A stretch of 64,000 nucleotides of DNA from Sinohyriopsis cumingii (GCA_028554795.2 CM068824.1:159891630-159955629); one strand, 5' to 3'. Positions 34,540 through 51,300 are shown, counted from the stretch's first letter. The notes: generated by a model not told the origin, from the letters alone. A program made the numbers and translations.

Positions 34540-37480
34540 TATTTTCAGTGAATGTAAGGGGTGTATACAGTTCCAGTTCCAGAATAAACAAAATGACATC
34601 CATTATTTGTTTACAAGAAACACGCAGTACTGTGGAGATTAACAAATATTGTTGGGGGGTGGGGGTCGATCAAATGGGTTTTACTAGATTTTTTATATAT
34701 ATAAATAAATCTAGTAATAGTCCTGGTGTCGACATTCATTTTAGATATATGTTTGAATCTTTCATCCAGACAAGGCAGTGGACAGGAATTTTTGCCCGAC
34801 GAAAACTTCTCCAGTAGTTCTCTATAAATTACAACTTGTAATGTAGCGTATCTTCTGACCGTTGTAGGCTCCCGGAATTTAGTCCTAGTTGTCCTCTCCT
34901 GTTTGAGTCCCTGCATCCAGTGAATAAGATCAGATGTCGATGGCAGAAATATTGTTTAGAAATAATGATTCATGAAAAAAGAATAGTTTTGGTAAATATA
35001 TATCGTCATAATGATAATAACCATGACCATTTAAGAATCTGAGACAAGATATTGTCAGTTCTAATAATTCCTCTATTGCCATTTGCGATGACTGGAATTA
35101 AGTTCCGGACATACCAGTTGATAGATATAACATTATTCATGATAGAAATCTCAAGGCCCAAACAGCCACGAAGGATATAAAGAATGAAATAGATTTTAAA
35201 GATCCATTATGGAGAGTAAATCCATATGCTAAATTATTTACTTTAATAAAACACAGTAAACAAGGCTATTTTCTGATCTCTGAGGACACGTTTTCATATT
35301 GCACATAATCATATATTGTTCGAGGATACAAAATAGACCACTCTACCATAATCTTAACATTATCATTACCTACACAGAGTTATTAGAAAGGCAATGTAAA
35401 TGCTGTTAAGGCATAAGGAATAAAATGACTCGATTCTAAATGTTAAATTATTGACGTTTACATAACATTAATCCTGATTGGCAAGGCTAATTGGGTGCTT
35501 GTAATGCAGACGAAATTCAAGGTTTTAAGTAATTTCCCTCGCGCCAGAAGTCAAAGGTTTCTGTATTAAGCCAAGAAGTTCTTAGCGATGGGAAATAACA
35601 AATATATATCGTTAAATTGTCCTAGAGACGTTTGTCTGGAAGTTGGGGAACATGGGCTTCAAGGTAAAAGAGATTCGGCTCCATGGAAAAGAAACCGAAT
35701 CTCAGAAAGCACAAAGGAAAAATAGATCTATAAGCGCACCACGCTGTGGAAAAGGAGAATAGCAACCAAGTTAACGTTGATGACTCGAAGCGGCTGGAGA
35801 GATATAGACAATAGAAAAAGGAATATGGCGACTCTGACCTGTCACCAACGTTGACTTTGAAAGGACCGGAAGCAACCATGTTATGCAGGCATGCTGAACA
35901 AATGAGTTTGGCCATTCAATCGATTTTATGATGAAATTTGTTTTATCGGTATGACAGGACGGCTAATTGTATGTCTTATAAATGTTGTAATTTTATTTCC
36001 ATGAGAAAGTGTATCATTCAAGTGTCATGATCAATTTCTGTTCTTTATGTAATTGATTAAATTATTATACTTTACATACGAGAGCTCGCGTTGTTCTATT
36101 CTATATTTCTACTCAGACCTCTATTGTTTCATCCATTTATTTCATATTTTATTTTATTATTTACTCGATCCGGACATTAAAACCGTGGTCGATCATTTCC
36201 TAAATAACGATAACCAAACCAAAGGCGCCATATGGCAAGTGGAAACCCTAAAAAAGAATACTATATTGAAGATATTAAAATTTGATTTAGTACAAGAAAA
36301 GCTAACATGTAATAATCAGCTCTTTTTTGAAATTCTTGAAATGAAATTGGGAGTTAAAGTAATTGAATATTCACAGACAAATTAAACACATGAAAATGAA
36401 CATGCTAAAAGAATGGGAGATACAATTTCAAGTTTAAGCAAATTACTTTATTAAAGAAATGTATCAGAGATGGCAACAAAAATAGCTGGTAAACAAATGG
36501 ACCTAAGTGAAATAAGAAAGAAAATAATAGAAAGAAAAATATTTGAATGATAAGATGGGGGTGAAAAGAATTCAAAATACGTTGTTAGTCGTCAAACGAG
36601 GAATTGCAAATTACCGAATGAATTAATTTTGGATGAGGGGAAAATATTAATAGATAAAATGGAATACTGATCAACAAATTTAATTTCTATGAGAAAATGT
36701 ATCCATAAACAAGTACTAGTGTTCTACAAACAAACGAAAAATATTGAATGCGTGATAAAAACATACAACTGTTGAAAAACTCATCTAAGGGAAGCTATCC
36801 TTTTCTTAATGCCTTTTAGCATCTAAAAAATGAAAAACGAAACCAGTCATAGTTTTGACGGATTTGCTATCGAATTTATAAGTTCTGTTGGAAAGATTCA
36901 GGCTGATTTATTTAGAGATCTCTAAATTTTGATTAAAGAAAACAAAAGCGTGTCTGATTTTCAGTCTCGGCTAGGGAGGAACAAATTTCAGAAGAACATC
37001 ATGCCCATACATTCAAATTATTTGGTGTACTTCTTTCTTTTAACTGTTAGAGTTACAGTATGCAAAAAAGTTAAAATAAGTCAAAATAACATGGGTTATT
37101 GGGTGAAGAGAAATCTGTTGGAAATTTTACTTTGATCAAGTCATTCATTTTCATTTTGCCAATTTTTGAAATTAATTCTCAGTTTTTCTTAATCCACCAT
37201 TATGTATAGAAAATGAATTGAATAAAATATTGTTTGAAACGTATTTGGATAGCTACTGTAACAAATCATTTTTTCAACGAAATAAATTTCATCAATGACG
37301 ATACATGTACTGTCTGCAAACAAGAAGTCGAGAGCAATGAACACTTATTTTATGCTTGTACAGTTACTGACGATTTTGGAAAATATTTATTTTATGGATT
37401 AGAAATTATATTGCAATATGATTTGCATACTGATGTCTTTCCTGGAAATGACAAGCTGGTGATATGATTGCAAAATATAA
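34540..37480 (+). mobile_element. Decayed L1/Tx1-like LINE (duplication copy 1), interrupted by LTR fossil
   Basis: Motifs follow LINE order on the + strand. Endonuclease pieces NVRGVYSS and IICLQETRST lie at 34548-34625. RIVLVNIYRHNDN lies near 34983. KNEIDFKDPLWRVNPYAK lies near 35182 (the D-x-WR-x-NP block of L1/Tx1 endonucleases). The linker FFEILEMKLG lies near 36326, and reverse transcriptase scraps at 36790-36970. A C-terminal zinc knuckle CTVCKQEVESNEHLFYAC lies at about 37309-37362. Many stops and shifts; long dead. The LTR fossil at 35455-36240 splits it. Confidence 0.65.
35455..36240 (+). mobile_element. LTR fossil inside the LINE (duplication copy 1)
   Basis: Matches the 3' two thirds of the solo LTR at 49402-51300: TTAATCCTGATTGG near 35468, a purine-rich middle, ATGAAATTTGTTTTATCGG near 35930 and CTCGATCCGGACATTAA near 36163. 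It looks broken, 5' truncated, with no internal region. It is absent from the matching place in copy 2. Confidence 0.5.
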
Positions 37481-38611
37481 CATTTACTGCAATTCTATTT
37501 TTTTTAAACTTTCACAAGATACGAAGTTGTGATTTTATGCTATAAAAAATGGAAAATTATTTAGCAATGTTACATAATAAAACGTTTACCTTTACGAATA
37601 AATTAACCATTTTGAACTTGAACAGCTTGTAGAATACTACTGTGAACCATTTATCGATATTGGGTGAGTAATTTTATGTATCACTTCACAGTCCGAGTAA
37701 CGCCCTACTTCTGTTGATACTTATTAAATCACATGTATATATGTTTTTGTGTGTGTGCGTGTGTGTGTGTGTGAGAGAGAGAAAGTTCATACGAACTATC
37801 TAATTGCATTTTTAACTTATATTTGTTAATATAGATTGTGCAAACGAGGAGTCAAATAATTATACATAACTTCCATAACACTTTGTCAGGTGGTGTTAAG
37901 AGAAATTCGTGATATCCTGTGAGACAATTTTCAATAAAAAATGAATAACCAAAAAACAGACCCTCACCGTTAATAACGTAAGCTTTGCAAGTCCGTTTTA
38001 TATTTCGAAGTTAAACGTTGCAATATGTTTTGGGCTTTACTTAGGTACTTATGGGAAGTGAATTACTTTTATTTATTTTTTAAATGGGCTACATTTTGAA
38101 ACTGTTGTTCCTTTGATTAATCGATCGTCTAAGAAAATTTAATAATACCCTTCTTAAATATTTTGGCTACCTTTTGCAGCATTTTCAGCTAATGGGATCG
38201 AACAATCTTTATTTCACAGTAGCTTATTATTGGAAGATAGAAAATAATTTCCTAATATAAGAATCGCGTCAAAAGTACAAAATAATTTTGAAAATTATGT
38301 TCCATTCTCAAAAAATTATTTCTACAGTGGGTAATAATTTTATTTTATTTTGTTTTTATTTCTCACAGATTCCTTTTAGCAAGAGAAAGGTATGTAGCCT
38401 GAGGTGGACTACGTTTCATAGCTAACTTAGCAGACTTATTGCTGCAATATCACCCGACCTAGTCTTCAAATAATCTTTCTGGTATTGAGCCCTCCTCCCC
38501 ACCTCCATCAAAGAACAAAAATTTTTGAATATTAATTATAATGCGATTTAATTGCGTTAAATAAGTCTCCATTTTAATCATGTTAATGCTGATACAAGAA
38601 ACATCGTACAT
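37481..38611. other. Duplicated spacer
   Basis: AT-rich, with a (TG)n/(GA)n stretch at 37746-37785. It aligns with 49140-49395 and 51301-52103 of copy 2, which are separated there by the solo LTR. No gene seen. Confidence 0.45.
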
Positions 38612-39856
38612 CAATGGAGCAAGAATCTGTATTATGACATAGCAAGGATCCGTATTATGACCTAACAAAGATTCTTATTATGACATAGCAAGGATCTGTA
38701 TTATGACATAGCAAGGATCCGTATTATGACCTAACAAAGATTCTTATTATGACATAGCAAGGATCTGTATTATGACATAGCAAGGATCCGTATTATGACA
38801 TAGCAAGGATCTGCATTATGACATAGCAAGGATCCGTATTATGACCTAACAAAGATTCTTATTATGACATAGCAAGGATCTGTATTATGACATAGCAAGG
38901 ATCTGTATTATGACCTAACAAAGATTCTTATTATGACATAGCAAGGATCTGTATTATGACATAGCAAGGATCCGTATTATGACCTAACAAAGATTCTTAT
39001 TATGACATAGCAAGGATCTGTATTATGACATAGCAAGGATCCCTATTATGACCTAACAAAGATTCTTGTTATGACATAGCAAGGATCTGTATTATGACAT
39101 AGCAAGGATCTGTATTATGACATAGCAAGGATCCGTATTATGACCTAACAAAGATTCTTATTATGACATAGCAAGGATCTGTATTATGACATAGCAAGGA
39201 TCCGTATTACGACATAGCAAGGATCTGTATTATGACATAGCAAGGATCCGTATTATGACCTATCAAAGATTCTTATTATGACATAGCAAGATCTGTATTA
39301 TGACATAGCAAGGATCCGTATTATGACATAGCAAGGATCTGTATTATGACATAGCAAGGATCCGTATTATGACCTAACAAAGCTTCTTATTATGAGATAG
39401 CAAGGATCTGTATTATGACATAACAAGGATCCGTATTATGACCTAACAAAGATTCTTATTATGACATAGCAAGGATCTGTATTATGACATAGCAAGGATC
39501 CGTATTATTACCTAACAAAGATTCTTATTATGACATAGCAAGGATCTGTATTATGACATAACAAGGATCCGTATTATGACATAGCAAGGATCTGTATTAT
39601 GACATAGCAAGGATCCGTATTATGACCTAACAAAGATTCTTATTATGAGATAGCAAGGATCTGTATTATGACATAACAAGGATCCGTATTATGACATAGC
39701 AAGGATCTGTATTATGACATAGCAAGGATCCGTATTATGACATAGCAAGGATCCGTATTATGGCATAGCAAGGATCCGTATTATGACATAGCAAGGATCC
39801 TTATTATGACATAGCAAAGATCCCTATTATGACATAGCAAATAACCCTGTTATGAC
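38612..39856. repeat. 23-bp satellite array, copy 1, with 69-bp higher-order repeat
   Basis: About 54 units of a 23-bp monomer of the form GATCCGTATTATGACCTAACA plus two bases. Three variants recur in a fixed order (GATTCTTATT...ATAGCAAG, GATCTGTATT...ATAGCAAG, GATCCGTATT...CTAACAAA), making a 69-bp higher-order unit that is broken here and there by extra ATAGCAAG-type monomers. There are no unique spacers, so it is not CRISPR-like. Confidence 0.95.
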
Positions 39857-40502
39857 ATAAACGGGTAGTGTTTGATTAGAAGATAGGTGAATAATTGACA
39901 TCGATCTCCTGCTGCTATCATTAGGTTGATTTGGATGTAATCAGCGAATACAAAAAGGCATCAGACTATTGAATTAAATTTTCTGGGTGTTTATTTTAAC
40001 CTTACTCTGAAGATTATTGTGTAACGTCACAAAATGGCTGACTCTACAACTGTAGGTCTGTTTATCATCTGCTTTCCTTTTTCCGTTCACACTAAAGACA
40101 ATATAACAGGTTTGCTATTTAAATTGATATCACCCATACTTTATTTATACACCCAGGTATTTCTTTCCGTTAACCCGAACCTCATCCTGTATGATGGCTC
40201 ATTTGTTATTAGGCTCACAAAGACTTGACTGTGTCCACAAAGCGTCCTAATTGTTTAACTTAACTGAAGCTAGGTTGTTAGAATTGTTACAAGCTAAAAC
40301 CAGAATATTAAAAACAGGTTGTTATAGATCAAAATATATGTGTCAATTAGACTGTGACCATGATAGACTGTGAAAAGATGGCTTGATGACCTTTGCCGTG
40401 TTGAACAGATCCCGACACAACTAGTATCGACCATCATACAAGATGTATATGACAATGAATAGCTCCCAAGTGTGCAGGCGTGGCGGAAATGTCATACGGA
40501 GG
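39857..40502. other. End of duplication copy 1
   Basis: Unique-looking sequence shared with 53863-54523. It holds a 64-codon + strand frame (40034-40228) that is also open in copy 2 with two residue changes. No domain recognised. Confidence 0.45.
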
Positions 40503-41460
40503 CAAGCTATTTCAGCACTCTCACTTCCGTTCAACGATTCTATTCGTTCTGACTACTAACGCAACGCTAAGGTAATTGATATTGCCTTTATAATGATACA
40601 TCGCTAAATGTGGTAAAAGACGTGTTGCAATCGCCTTCAAAACTCTCTAATGAGATAAGTTAACGCTGTAGAAAATGCCATCTGTGTATTTAGCAAAAGT
40701 TTCCAAATATGCGAAACGTGTACATTTCTGTACGTATATGGCAGGAATGAATATTGATATTTCAAGGATCAAACAACCATTTCAAATTTCTATGATCAGT
40801 ACTCTCTTGATGGGTAAGGTTTATTGCACCGGGGATTTAAAAGTAGTCTCTGAAACTGGTATGTCCAGGGATTATAACGAATGGAGTATTTCACGAGTTC
40901 TTAAGAAATAAAAATCTAGTCAGTGTTGTCCAGTTAACAATATGCACTGGTTCCCGTTACACGTTCGTTATAGCGAAAACGATGATTTTTAATTTTCTAC
41001 TTTAGAATCCATGCATCAGTAGCTTATGTAGTGTGCATATTGCACGAGATTGCTTTGAGCACGTGTTATAAAACAATATTCCTGTATTTACTTCCCTTTG
41101 TATAGTTACATACGTGACAAACTTCAGGCGATATATAACTAAGAAAACAACAACACAACATAGATTAGTATAAATTAGATTCTGTTTCATTGAAAAGAAC
41201 TATCATACTGAATTTTACCATTGCTTGAAATCATTGAATATAGATTGCATTTTTAACGATTTTGATTGATTGTACGAATCCATTGTTATTGTAGTCAAGT
41301 GATATCAAGTTCCTAATATCCAGACAATGTTCACACCAACACCGTTTTCTTCAAATTATCATAAGGAAGCGCATATGCTTTGAAGACATCATGTGTATGT
41401 TCGGATGTAGGGAAGACCAAGGGATAGCAGATATAATTCTTAATAAGAACATACAGTTAT

Positions 41461-41640
41461 GAGGGTTCGAGTCACAGGCTTGGTCTATGTAGGTATGTGA
41501 GAATTCTTGCAAATAGCTTCCCATGTGTCGGTGGTCTTACCGGCATATCGCGTATTCTTCCTCTACCAGTTATACTTGCCGCCATGTATAGCCGATAGTA
41601 TCCTGAGAAACCCTAAACGATAATAACAGCAATAAAGTTA
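41461..41640 (+). mobile_element. SINE, 5' truncated (duplication copy 2)
   Basis: Paralogue of 27604-27780, about 96-97 % identical by hand count. The B box GGGTTCGAGTC and the GCCGCCATGTATAGCC end are both kept. Confidence 0.75.
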
Positions 41641-42349
41641 CGAAGAGAGAGTTTAGAAACCTTCACAAATTACATGGAGGACATATATGAACAGATGGAA
41701 AAAACACTCAAATGTGATGATGGACATTTGGAACGTCATCAATAGTAAGAGAGGTTAAATAAAAATATTTGTCAGGACATACTCTTTGAAGAGGTTTGTG
41801 TGCTTGGAGTGTCGATTGCAAATGGCTCTGACACATATTGCGAGGACGTTCACACACTAAGTGCTCTATTAACTGATATGTTATACGCTTTAATAAAGCT
41901 GGTATTCAGTCTCGATCATCAGGATGGTGTAGGTGATGCCTTTCAGTATCATTCGATCTGGAGTAGAAGTCATTAAAGGTTAACAGAAATAGAAAGTATC
42001 CACCCGTGATCAAATCTATAATTTGAATTGTATCCATGGCAGCAATTAGCTCATTAAGTATCTGGCAATATTATTTAATCTAGATTTTTGATAAATCATA
42101 CGTATCTGGAGATTGCATAGAAAAGGGTTAGTGATACCATTGTACACTGGAGACAGAAACCTTAAAACTGTCTTAAATATTACAGGCCTTTTATTATGTT
42201 GTGGGTTTTTTTCTTCAGAAAATAAATATTTATTTATTTTTTCCAGGCAATAAATATTCATTTTCGTTAGGTCACTTGGTTCTCAAATAAGACTCCTAAC
42301 ATTTCTAATTCAGTGGATCATGATTAAATGTAGTGTTTAGGCTGCACGG

Positions 42350-43720
<1,371 letters not shown>

Positions 43721-43725
43721 TTATC

Positions 43726-43940
43726 TACCGTCTATACTCGCATACGAGTTCAACTGCAAAATGCACAGACCCAGTTAGGCAGTCGCATGATGCGCCGACA
43801 AATCTGGGTCTGTGCAGTTTATTAGGATTAATCAGCAGAACAAACAATACAGACCCTGATCTGGGGGAGCATTTATTCTGCGACAGATTATGATCTATAT
43901 TGGGTGAGTTAGGCTCCACTTATAGGACAGTCTAGACGGT
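43726..43940. mobile_element. Palindromic MITE, copy 3 of 3
   Basis: Paralogue of 30017-30229. Here both ends are clear: ACCGTCTATACTCGC at the left and, inverted, ACCGTCTAGACTGTCC at the right. The internal palindrome around GCATGATGCG is kept. Confidence 0.8.
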
Positions 43941-45833
43941 GTAGACTTTTATTGATCAAACACTTCTCGATATGTGTATTAGATGGGAAATGTTTATATA
44001 GTCTAGCTAGGTAATGTGTTTGTTACACGTAAAATTTGATAAACTCTTTTGAGGATTTCTCGACTGAAAGCTAAACCTATCTATTACATCGCCTAATTTA
44101 GAAAACGAAATGCAACCATAGTACCTTCTCGTTAAAAAGTCATCAAAGGTGTGAGAAACCTTAACTTTGTTCATGCGATATGCAGCATAGTGTTTTGTAC
44201 AATTTGTAGCTATTTTCAACAAAACAAAATTATTTGTAACATGTACATCAATAATGGCTAACATATAAGTATCTTGAGACCTATAATTATATATTACAGC
44301 ATTTAAATATGTCATTATATCCTGTTTCACATTTATTTACATTATTTGTATGATTATTATTATTATTATTATTAATTTGATTTTCGGCTCAGCTTGGCTT
44401 TTTTCCAATGAGGGTAGGCTGTATCTTTGCTGAAGGGACGAAACCATTCTTTATTGATAAATAATATTTGTGTATGATTGAATTATCTGTTGATAAAAGC
44501 ATAAACTAATTTGAAAAATGTGCATATTATAGAGAACACTGATAAAACATATTTAATTAAGTGATTTTCATTCCTAAAATGATTTGCTTACGACAATGAC
44601 GATACGTAGTACGATAATACAACATTACTTCACACTGGAATAGACCAGGCCGTGAAATGCATAAATGCGTATATACTGCACCTTACAGTACTTATAGTAT
44701 TTTACTTTAATGTCTCTATGAGCATGTCAAGCACTATAATCCTAGAAGTATATATTGTTGACTTACACTTCCGGCTTGACCATTAAGTATGACACATTCT
44801 TTTGCATCTCTTGAATTGTTCATTATTATGGCAAAGCGAAGATAGTTATGTACAACTACATCTTTCGATAATTAATCTTTTTTTATTTATTTTGCCTAAG
44901 TCATTCATTTTTTTGTATGTAGAAATGTTTGCTTTTATTTCTTTTACCGTATGACTTTTTCCCGATTGTAATCAGGTTTATTAATTGTACTTAAACTCAT
45001 AATACGTATTACACCGTGTAATCATCTACGAAAAGACATAAAGATGATAATGATGATGATCATCGTCATGTTCAAATCTATATACGACGTTTGTCCGAGA
45101 ATATTGAACATGCCATTAATGAAACCTTTTGCTGTGTTCCATTATGGAATTTTACGATAATGAATGGCAATAAAGGAGAGAGTTATGAATTTAAACCAAC
45201 TTTCGGCTACGATTCTAAAACTTCACTGATTCCGACGAAATAAATGAAACACCGCCACCGGCTAACTACAGCGTTGTTTTACATAGTCTCATACAACCGA
45301 CTTGTAAGGCGGGTTATCTTTCCCAGTAAAACCATACTTCCGCGTCCGTAGTTGCTCTCTTTGTTGATTTCAATTTCTCATAAACTAATTATACGTGTGT
45401 TCTCTTCATTACATTCATATAGTTGTATATCTATTTGAATTAAAACCCATAATATTATAATATATTGCCCATAGTAAATTTCATAAGAGGATCGATCGAA
45501 CATCTAGTAATAATTTTGTTAAACTAAACAACCATAGTCATACTAATATGTACATAACATGACTGAAGGGCAGCAACTACAGAGAGCCGTTAGTAATTGA
45601 TGTACACGTATGAAGGCGTACATGATAACTAGTACCAGAGCAATGGTAATATTAATACAAAGTTTACGAATTTATAGTCATATTTGTATTTACAACAAAA
45701 CTTATATCTCTCTGAATAAACAAAAATGCAAGCAACTAATCAAAAAGATCTGAACCCATAACAAAATTTTGGTTTGTGTAATTTTTAAAGAATACTTTTT
45801 ACATGGAATAGAACAACTTGTTCTACAAATTAC
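43941..45833. other. Duplicated intron sequence (copy 2)
   Basis: Aligns with 30230-32103. No exon recognised. The block 45250-45375 is nearly identical to 31530-31655. Confidence 0.45.
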
Positions 45834-45892
45834 ATACATACATACATGCATACATACATACATACATACATACATACATACATACATACAGG
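45834..45892. repeat. (TACA)n microsatellite next to second globin exon 1
   Basis: About 14 units, with one TGCA interruption. Same position relative to the splice donor as in copy 1. Confidence 0.9.
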
Positions 45893-45902
45893 CATGTCCT
45901 AC

Positions 45903-46054
45903 CTGAGAAAAACGATGACGCCTAACTTTGGGAGGTCGTTGCTGATTATTGACCATGAGTCCTGTACAAGCTGTATTTGTTGCGGATTGAGACAAGCGCT
46001 TAGCTGACGCTGTTCTCGTGGAAAATGACACGTGGCGGCAAAGCGATTCCCCAT
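45903..46054 (-). CDS. Globin X-like, exon 1 (duplication copy 2), altered N-terminus
   Basis: Same length, start context, phase-2 end and donor (CTCAG|GTAGGA) as the exon at 32176-32327. There are 12 base differences in 152: six silent and six replacing five residues (C4R, K8T, Q10H, S24P, H38S). The globin A/B helix core, including W34, is otherwise unchanged from residue 39 to the end. The start is MGNRFAATCHF: Gly2 is kept but the palmitoylatable Cys4 is gone and the basic residue at 8 is lost. It remains open, so it is either a usable alternative first exon, with a 43-kb intron to exon 2, or a young copy drifting. The only downstream globin exon in the window is the shared exon 2. Confidence 0.75.
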
Positions 46055-46324
46055 TAACGACTGAATATAGTTGCCAAGACCGATTACGAACGAAAATATC
46101 CTTCTTTATCGCTTTTAGAGTAATTTGCTTGTGATTTTAGTAGAATATTATTATTTTATGATAGATGTGTTGGTCCTTGAAACGTGTTTCACAAAACAGT
46201 ACATAAAACACACAATCTCTTTCAAAATGTCAACGGTTAAATAGCTTTTCTTTCTAATCATATTCCATGTAAATAAATATTTCACGTACATTCAATCACA
46301 AAACCCGAAGACATCGCTCTTCGC

Positions 46325-46505
46325 TAAGACTGACTTTCTAATGTTTCTCACTTAGCTTTTATTTATAGCCCAATTTCTAAGCATCATATATTGGATTTTC
46401 CAAGCACAGAATAATCCAACTCACGTGAATACACGATCCAATCGCAACCGTACCCTGCAATGAATGACTTAATATTGGGAGGCAAAACACATGGATCACG
46501 TGTTT
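46325..46505 (-). promoter_or_regulatory. Globin X-like promoter (duplication copy 2)
   Basis: Keeps TATAAATA (46367-46360), TCAGTC initiator-like site (46333-46328) and both CACGTG E-boxes (46422-46427, 46497-46502) with the same spacing as copy 1. Confidence 0.45.
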
Positions 46506-47660
46506 ACATTCACAGTGCGTGGGTTCCAATGCTTTCAATAATGCTGTTGAAGCTAATATAATAGGTGTTATTAGACTGGTATAGGCACATTGCTAGTTCA
46601 ACGCTGACAAAAGAAATCTACATTAACACGTTATCATATAAAAAGTATTTGTTTTGAAAAATTGCGGAAATAGAGTTACTCGTCGATAAGGTGAGAAGTT
46701 TCGGATCAAAGGCCTAATGAATAAAATCACACTATCATATTATAATTGAAGTATTACCCGACATCCAGACATTTCATGTTGTAACTTTCACTAATCAGCT
46801 TGCATCTTTATATGCAGTATTAGCAGGCTTCAATATTTCGTTTACCAATGATTCAAGCAAATAGTACTTGTTCTAATTTGGAAGCTCAGAATGTGCCAAT
46901 AGATTTGTATCTCGATCATAAGTGAGCTTGTCAAAAACTATATACTCTTCAATGCATCTGTCAATCACCTTGTGTAGTTAATGAATATTCATACTTTTTT
47001 TCTATACTCATAATAATTTTTCAGTGTTCCAGTTAGGGTCCTCATTATCCATTATGTACTTAACCTGTCTTCGTGATTTTCCCTGTTGCTGGATAATACG
47101 TATAGTACTGCTTAGGAGTTTTACAGCTTTAATTGCTTTTATATTAGAAGTATTAAGCTTTGTAAAATTCAACTCATAATTTCCAATTCTGAAGATGCTG
47201 ATATGCCTGTAGTGGTTCTCTAATCTCTAATGTACTAATTTGCCAATGTCCTGAATTGTAATGATGTGCCAACAGTCTTTTGTTCCATCACAGTAATATA
47301 ATCCAAGGTTTATTTGTTTGAATTCACTGTCAATCACAGTTATTGTCTCTTTCCCAGAATATAATAGAGCACTTTCAAAGAGAAAATATTAGCTGTTAAT
47401 TATTTATTTACAGAATAAAACGTCAATGATTCTGATCAGGTAGACAATGTACTAGATTATGGACAATGTCAGCTACAAGATATGATACAATTTTACCTAA
47501 TCTATAGTGTAAAATAAATTTTAAAAAAAGCTAACAAACTGTGCAAATAAATAGATAAAACACTCAGGAGCACAGTTCAACTATAAGGATTAACCAATAA
47601 TTACAAAGACAATTTACTTAGCTACTCAGACTATCTGCTGATTATGGGGAGAAATATTAA
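46506..47660. other. Upstream of second globin exon 1, no gene recognised
   Basis: Aligns with 32776-33930 of copy 1. No exon or new element recognised. Confidence 0.45.
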
Positions 47661-49140
47661 ATGATGTTTGAATCTTTCATCCAGACAAGGCAGTGGAAAG
47701 GATTTTTGGGCCCTAGGAAATGTTTTCCAGTAGTTCTCTAATAATTACAAATTGAAACGCGGTGTACCCCCTGACCGTTGTAGGCCCCCGGAATGTTGTC
47801 CTAGTTGTCACACCTTGTTTGAGGCCCTGCATCCAACACATAAGAACAGATGTTGATGGCAGAAATATTGTTTAGAAATAATGATTCATGAAAATAGAAT
47901 AGTTTTGGTAAATATATATCGTCATAATTATAATAACCGTGACCATTTAAGAATCTGAGACAAGGTGTTGTTAGTTCCAACAATTCATCTATTGTCATTT
48001 ACTATGACTGGAATTACGTTCCGGACATACCAGTTGATAGATATAACATTATTCATGATAGGAATTTCATGACCCGAACAGAAATGAAGGATGTAAAGAA
48101 TAAAATCGATTTTAAAGATCCATTATGAATAGTAAATCCATATGCTAACTTATTTACTTGAAGTCAAAACAATCATTTGAAACACAGTAAACTTTGCTAT
48201 TTTCTGATCTTTGAGGACATGTTTTCATGCTGCACATAATCATATATTGTTCCAGGGTACAAAACAGACCATTCTACTATAATCTTAACATAATCTTTAT
48301 CTACACAGAATTATTAGAAAGGTAATGTAAATGCTGTTACGGCATAAGGAATAAAATGACTCGATTCACAATGTATTTTAAGTATTTTTGAAGAGTGTAA
48401 CAGAGTGAATTTCATAGAAATTGTTATTGAAACACATTTATAAGTCAAGCTTATCGCGGTCAGCGTGACGCGTAACAAATAACATTGAGGTATGGGCTAG
48501 GCTCGCAATAAATCGCTAGACTCCAGTGTTTAACCTTCCTCGTTGGGGGTGTAATTAACTTTTAATTAGATTCCGCTGAGTAACGATCAGACAAATATGT
48601 TAACTTGAGTTTAAGTAACAGTAAACGACAAAAGAAATTAAGATTAATTCTCAGTTTTGTTTAATCCACCATCATATATAGAAAATGAATTGAATAAAAT
48701 ATTGTTTGAAATTTATTTGGAGAGGTAAATGTGAAAAAATACAATGAGATTTTTTATAGCCTCATTTACAGATGGTGTCATAGACATTGTTCACGTTCAT
48801 TCTTTTTTATCCAATACAAGAAGATCACATGATTAAACGAATTATTGCAACTGAAAAAGGACTTTGCTTGGCTACAAAATGTACCAAAGATGGAAATTAA
48901 ATTGCCTTTCAGTTTAAACTGATGCACTTAGCTATTGTAACAAATCAGTTTTTCAAAGAAAACAATTTCATCAATGACGATACATGTACTGTCTGCAAAC
49001 AAGAAGTCGAAAGCAATGAACACTTATTTTATGGTTGTACAGTTACTGACGATTTTGGAAAATATTTATTTTATGGATTTGAAATTATATAGTAATATAA
49101 TTTGCATATTGATGTCTTTCCTGGATATGGCAAGCTGGTG
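47661..49140 (+). mobile_element. Decayed L1/Tx1-like LINE (duplication copy 2)
   Basis: Paralogue of 34540-37480, but its first part is deleted and about 240 unrelated bases (48400-48640) stand where copy 1 has the linker and reverse transcriptase scraps. The C-terminal zinc knuckle CTVCKQEVESNEHLFYGC is kept at about 48987-49040. Confidence 0.6.
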
Positions 49141-49316
49141 ATATGATTGCCTAATACAACATTTACAACATTTTTAACTTGAACAGCTTGTAGAATACTA
49201 CCGTGTATCTATACTGGGTGCGTAATTTTATACATCACTTCACAGAATGAGTAACGCCCTACTTCTGTTGATACTTATTAAGTGTTATGCATATGTTTCT
49301 TGTGTGTTTGTGTGTG

Positions 49317-49318
<2 letters not shown>

Positions 49319-49360
<42 letters not shown>
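49319..49360. repeat. (GA)n microsatellite
   Basis: About 21 units. Copy 1 has only about 5 at the same place (37773-37785). Confidence 0.9.
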
Positions 49361-49365
<5 letters not shown>

Positions 49366-49401
49366 ACAAAATATCTAATTGCATTTCTTAACATATATTT
49401 G

Positions 49402-51300
<1,899 letters not shown>

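Larger units (their letters stand above)
25087..40502 (+). repeat. Tandem segmental duplication, copy 1 (15.4 kb)
   Basis: This span and 40503-54523 are head-to-tail copies. At the junction, the end sequence TGTCATACGGAGG (40490-40502) runs straight into the start sequence CAAGCTATTTCAGCACTCTC. The matching start is CAACCTATTTCTGCACTC at 25087 and the matching end is at 54511-54523. Hand counts: 7 differences in about 205 bases (27601 vs 41461), 12 in 152 over globin exon 1, 5 in 195 (40034 vs 54054). It contains a SINE, LINE, MITE, the globin promoter and first exon, a second LINE and a 23-bp satellite. Confidence 0.9.

Noticed and set aside
38612-39856. CRISPR-like array
   Set aside because: The 23-bp units follow each other without unique spacers; it is a satellite in a eukaryote.
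40675-40911. 78-codon + strand frame kept in both copies
   Set aside because: The paralogous frame near 25258 is shifted by an indel and ends elsewhere, so it is not preserved.
48400-48640. Second small solo LTR (TGTAACAG to AAGTAACA)
   Set aside because: The ends are suggestive but there is no target duplication and no other copy; it may be any small insertion.
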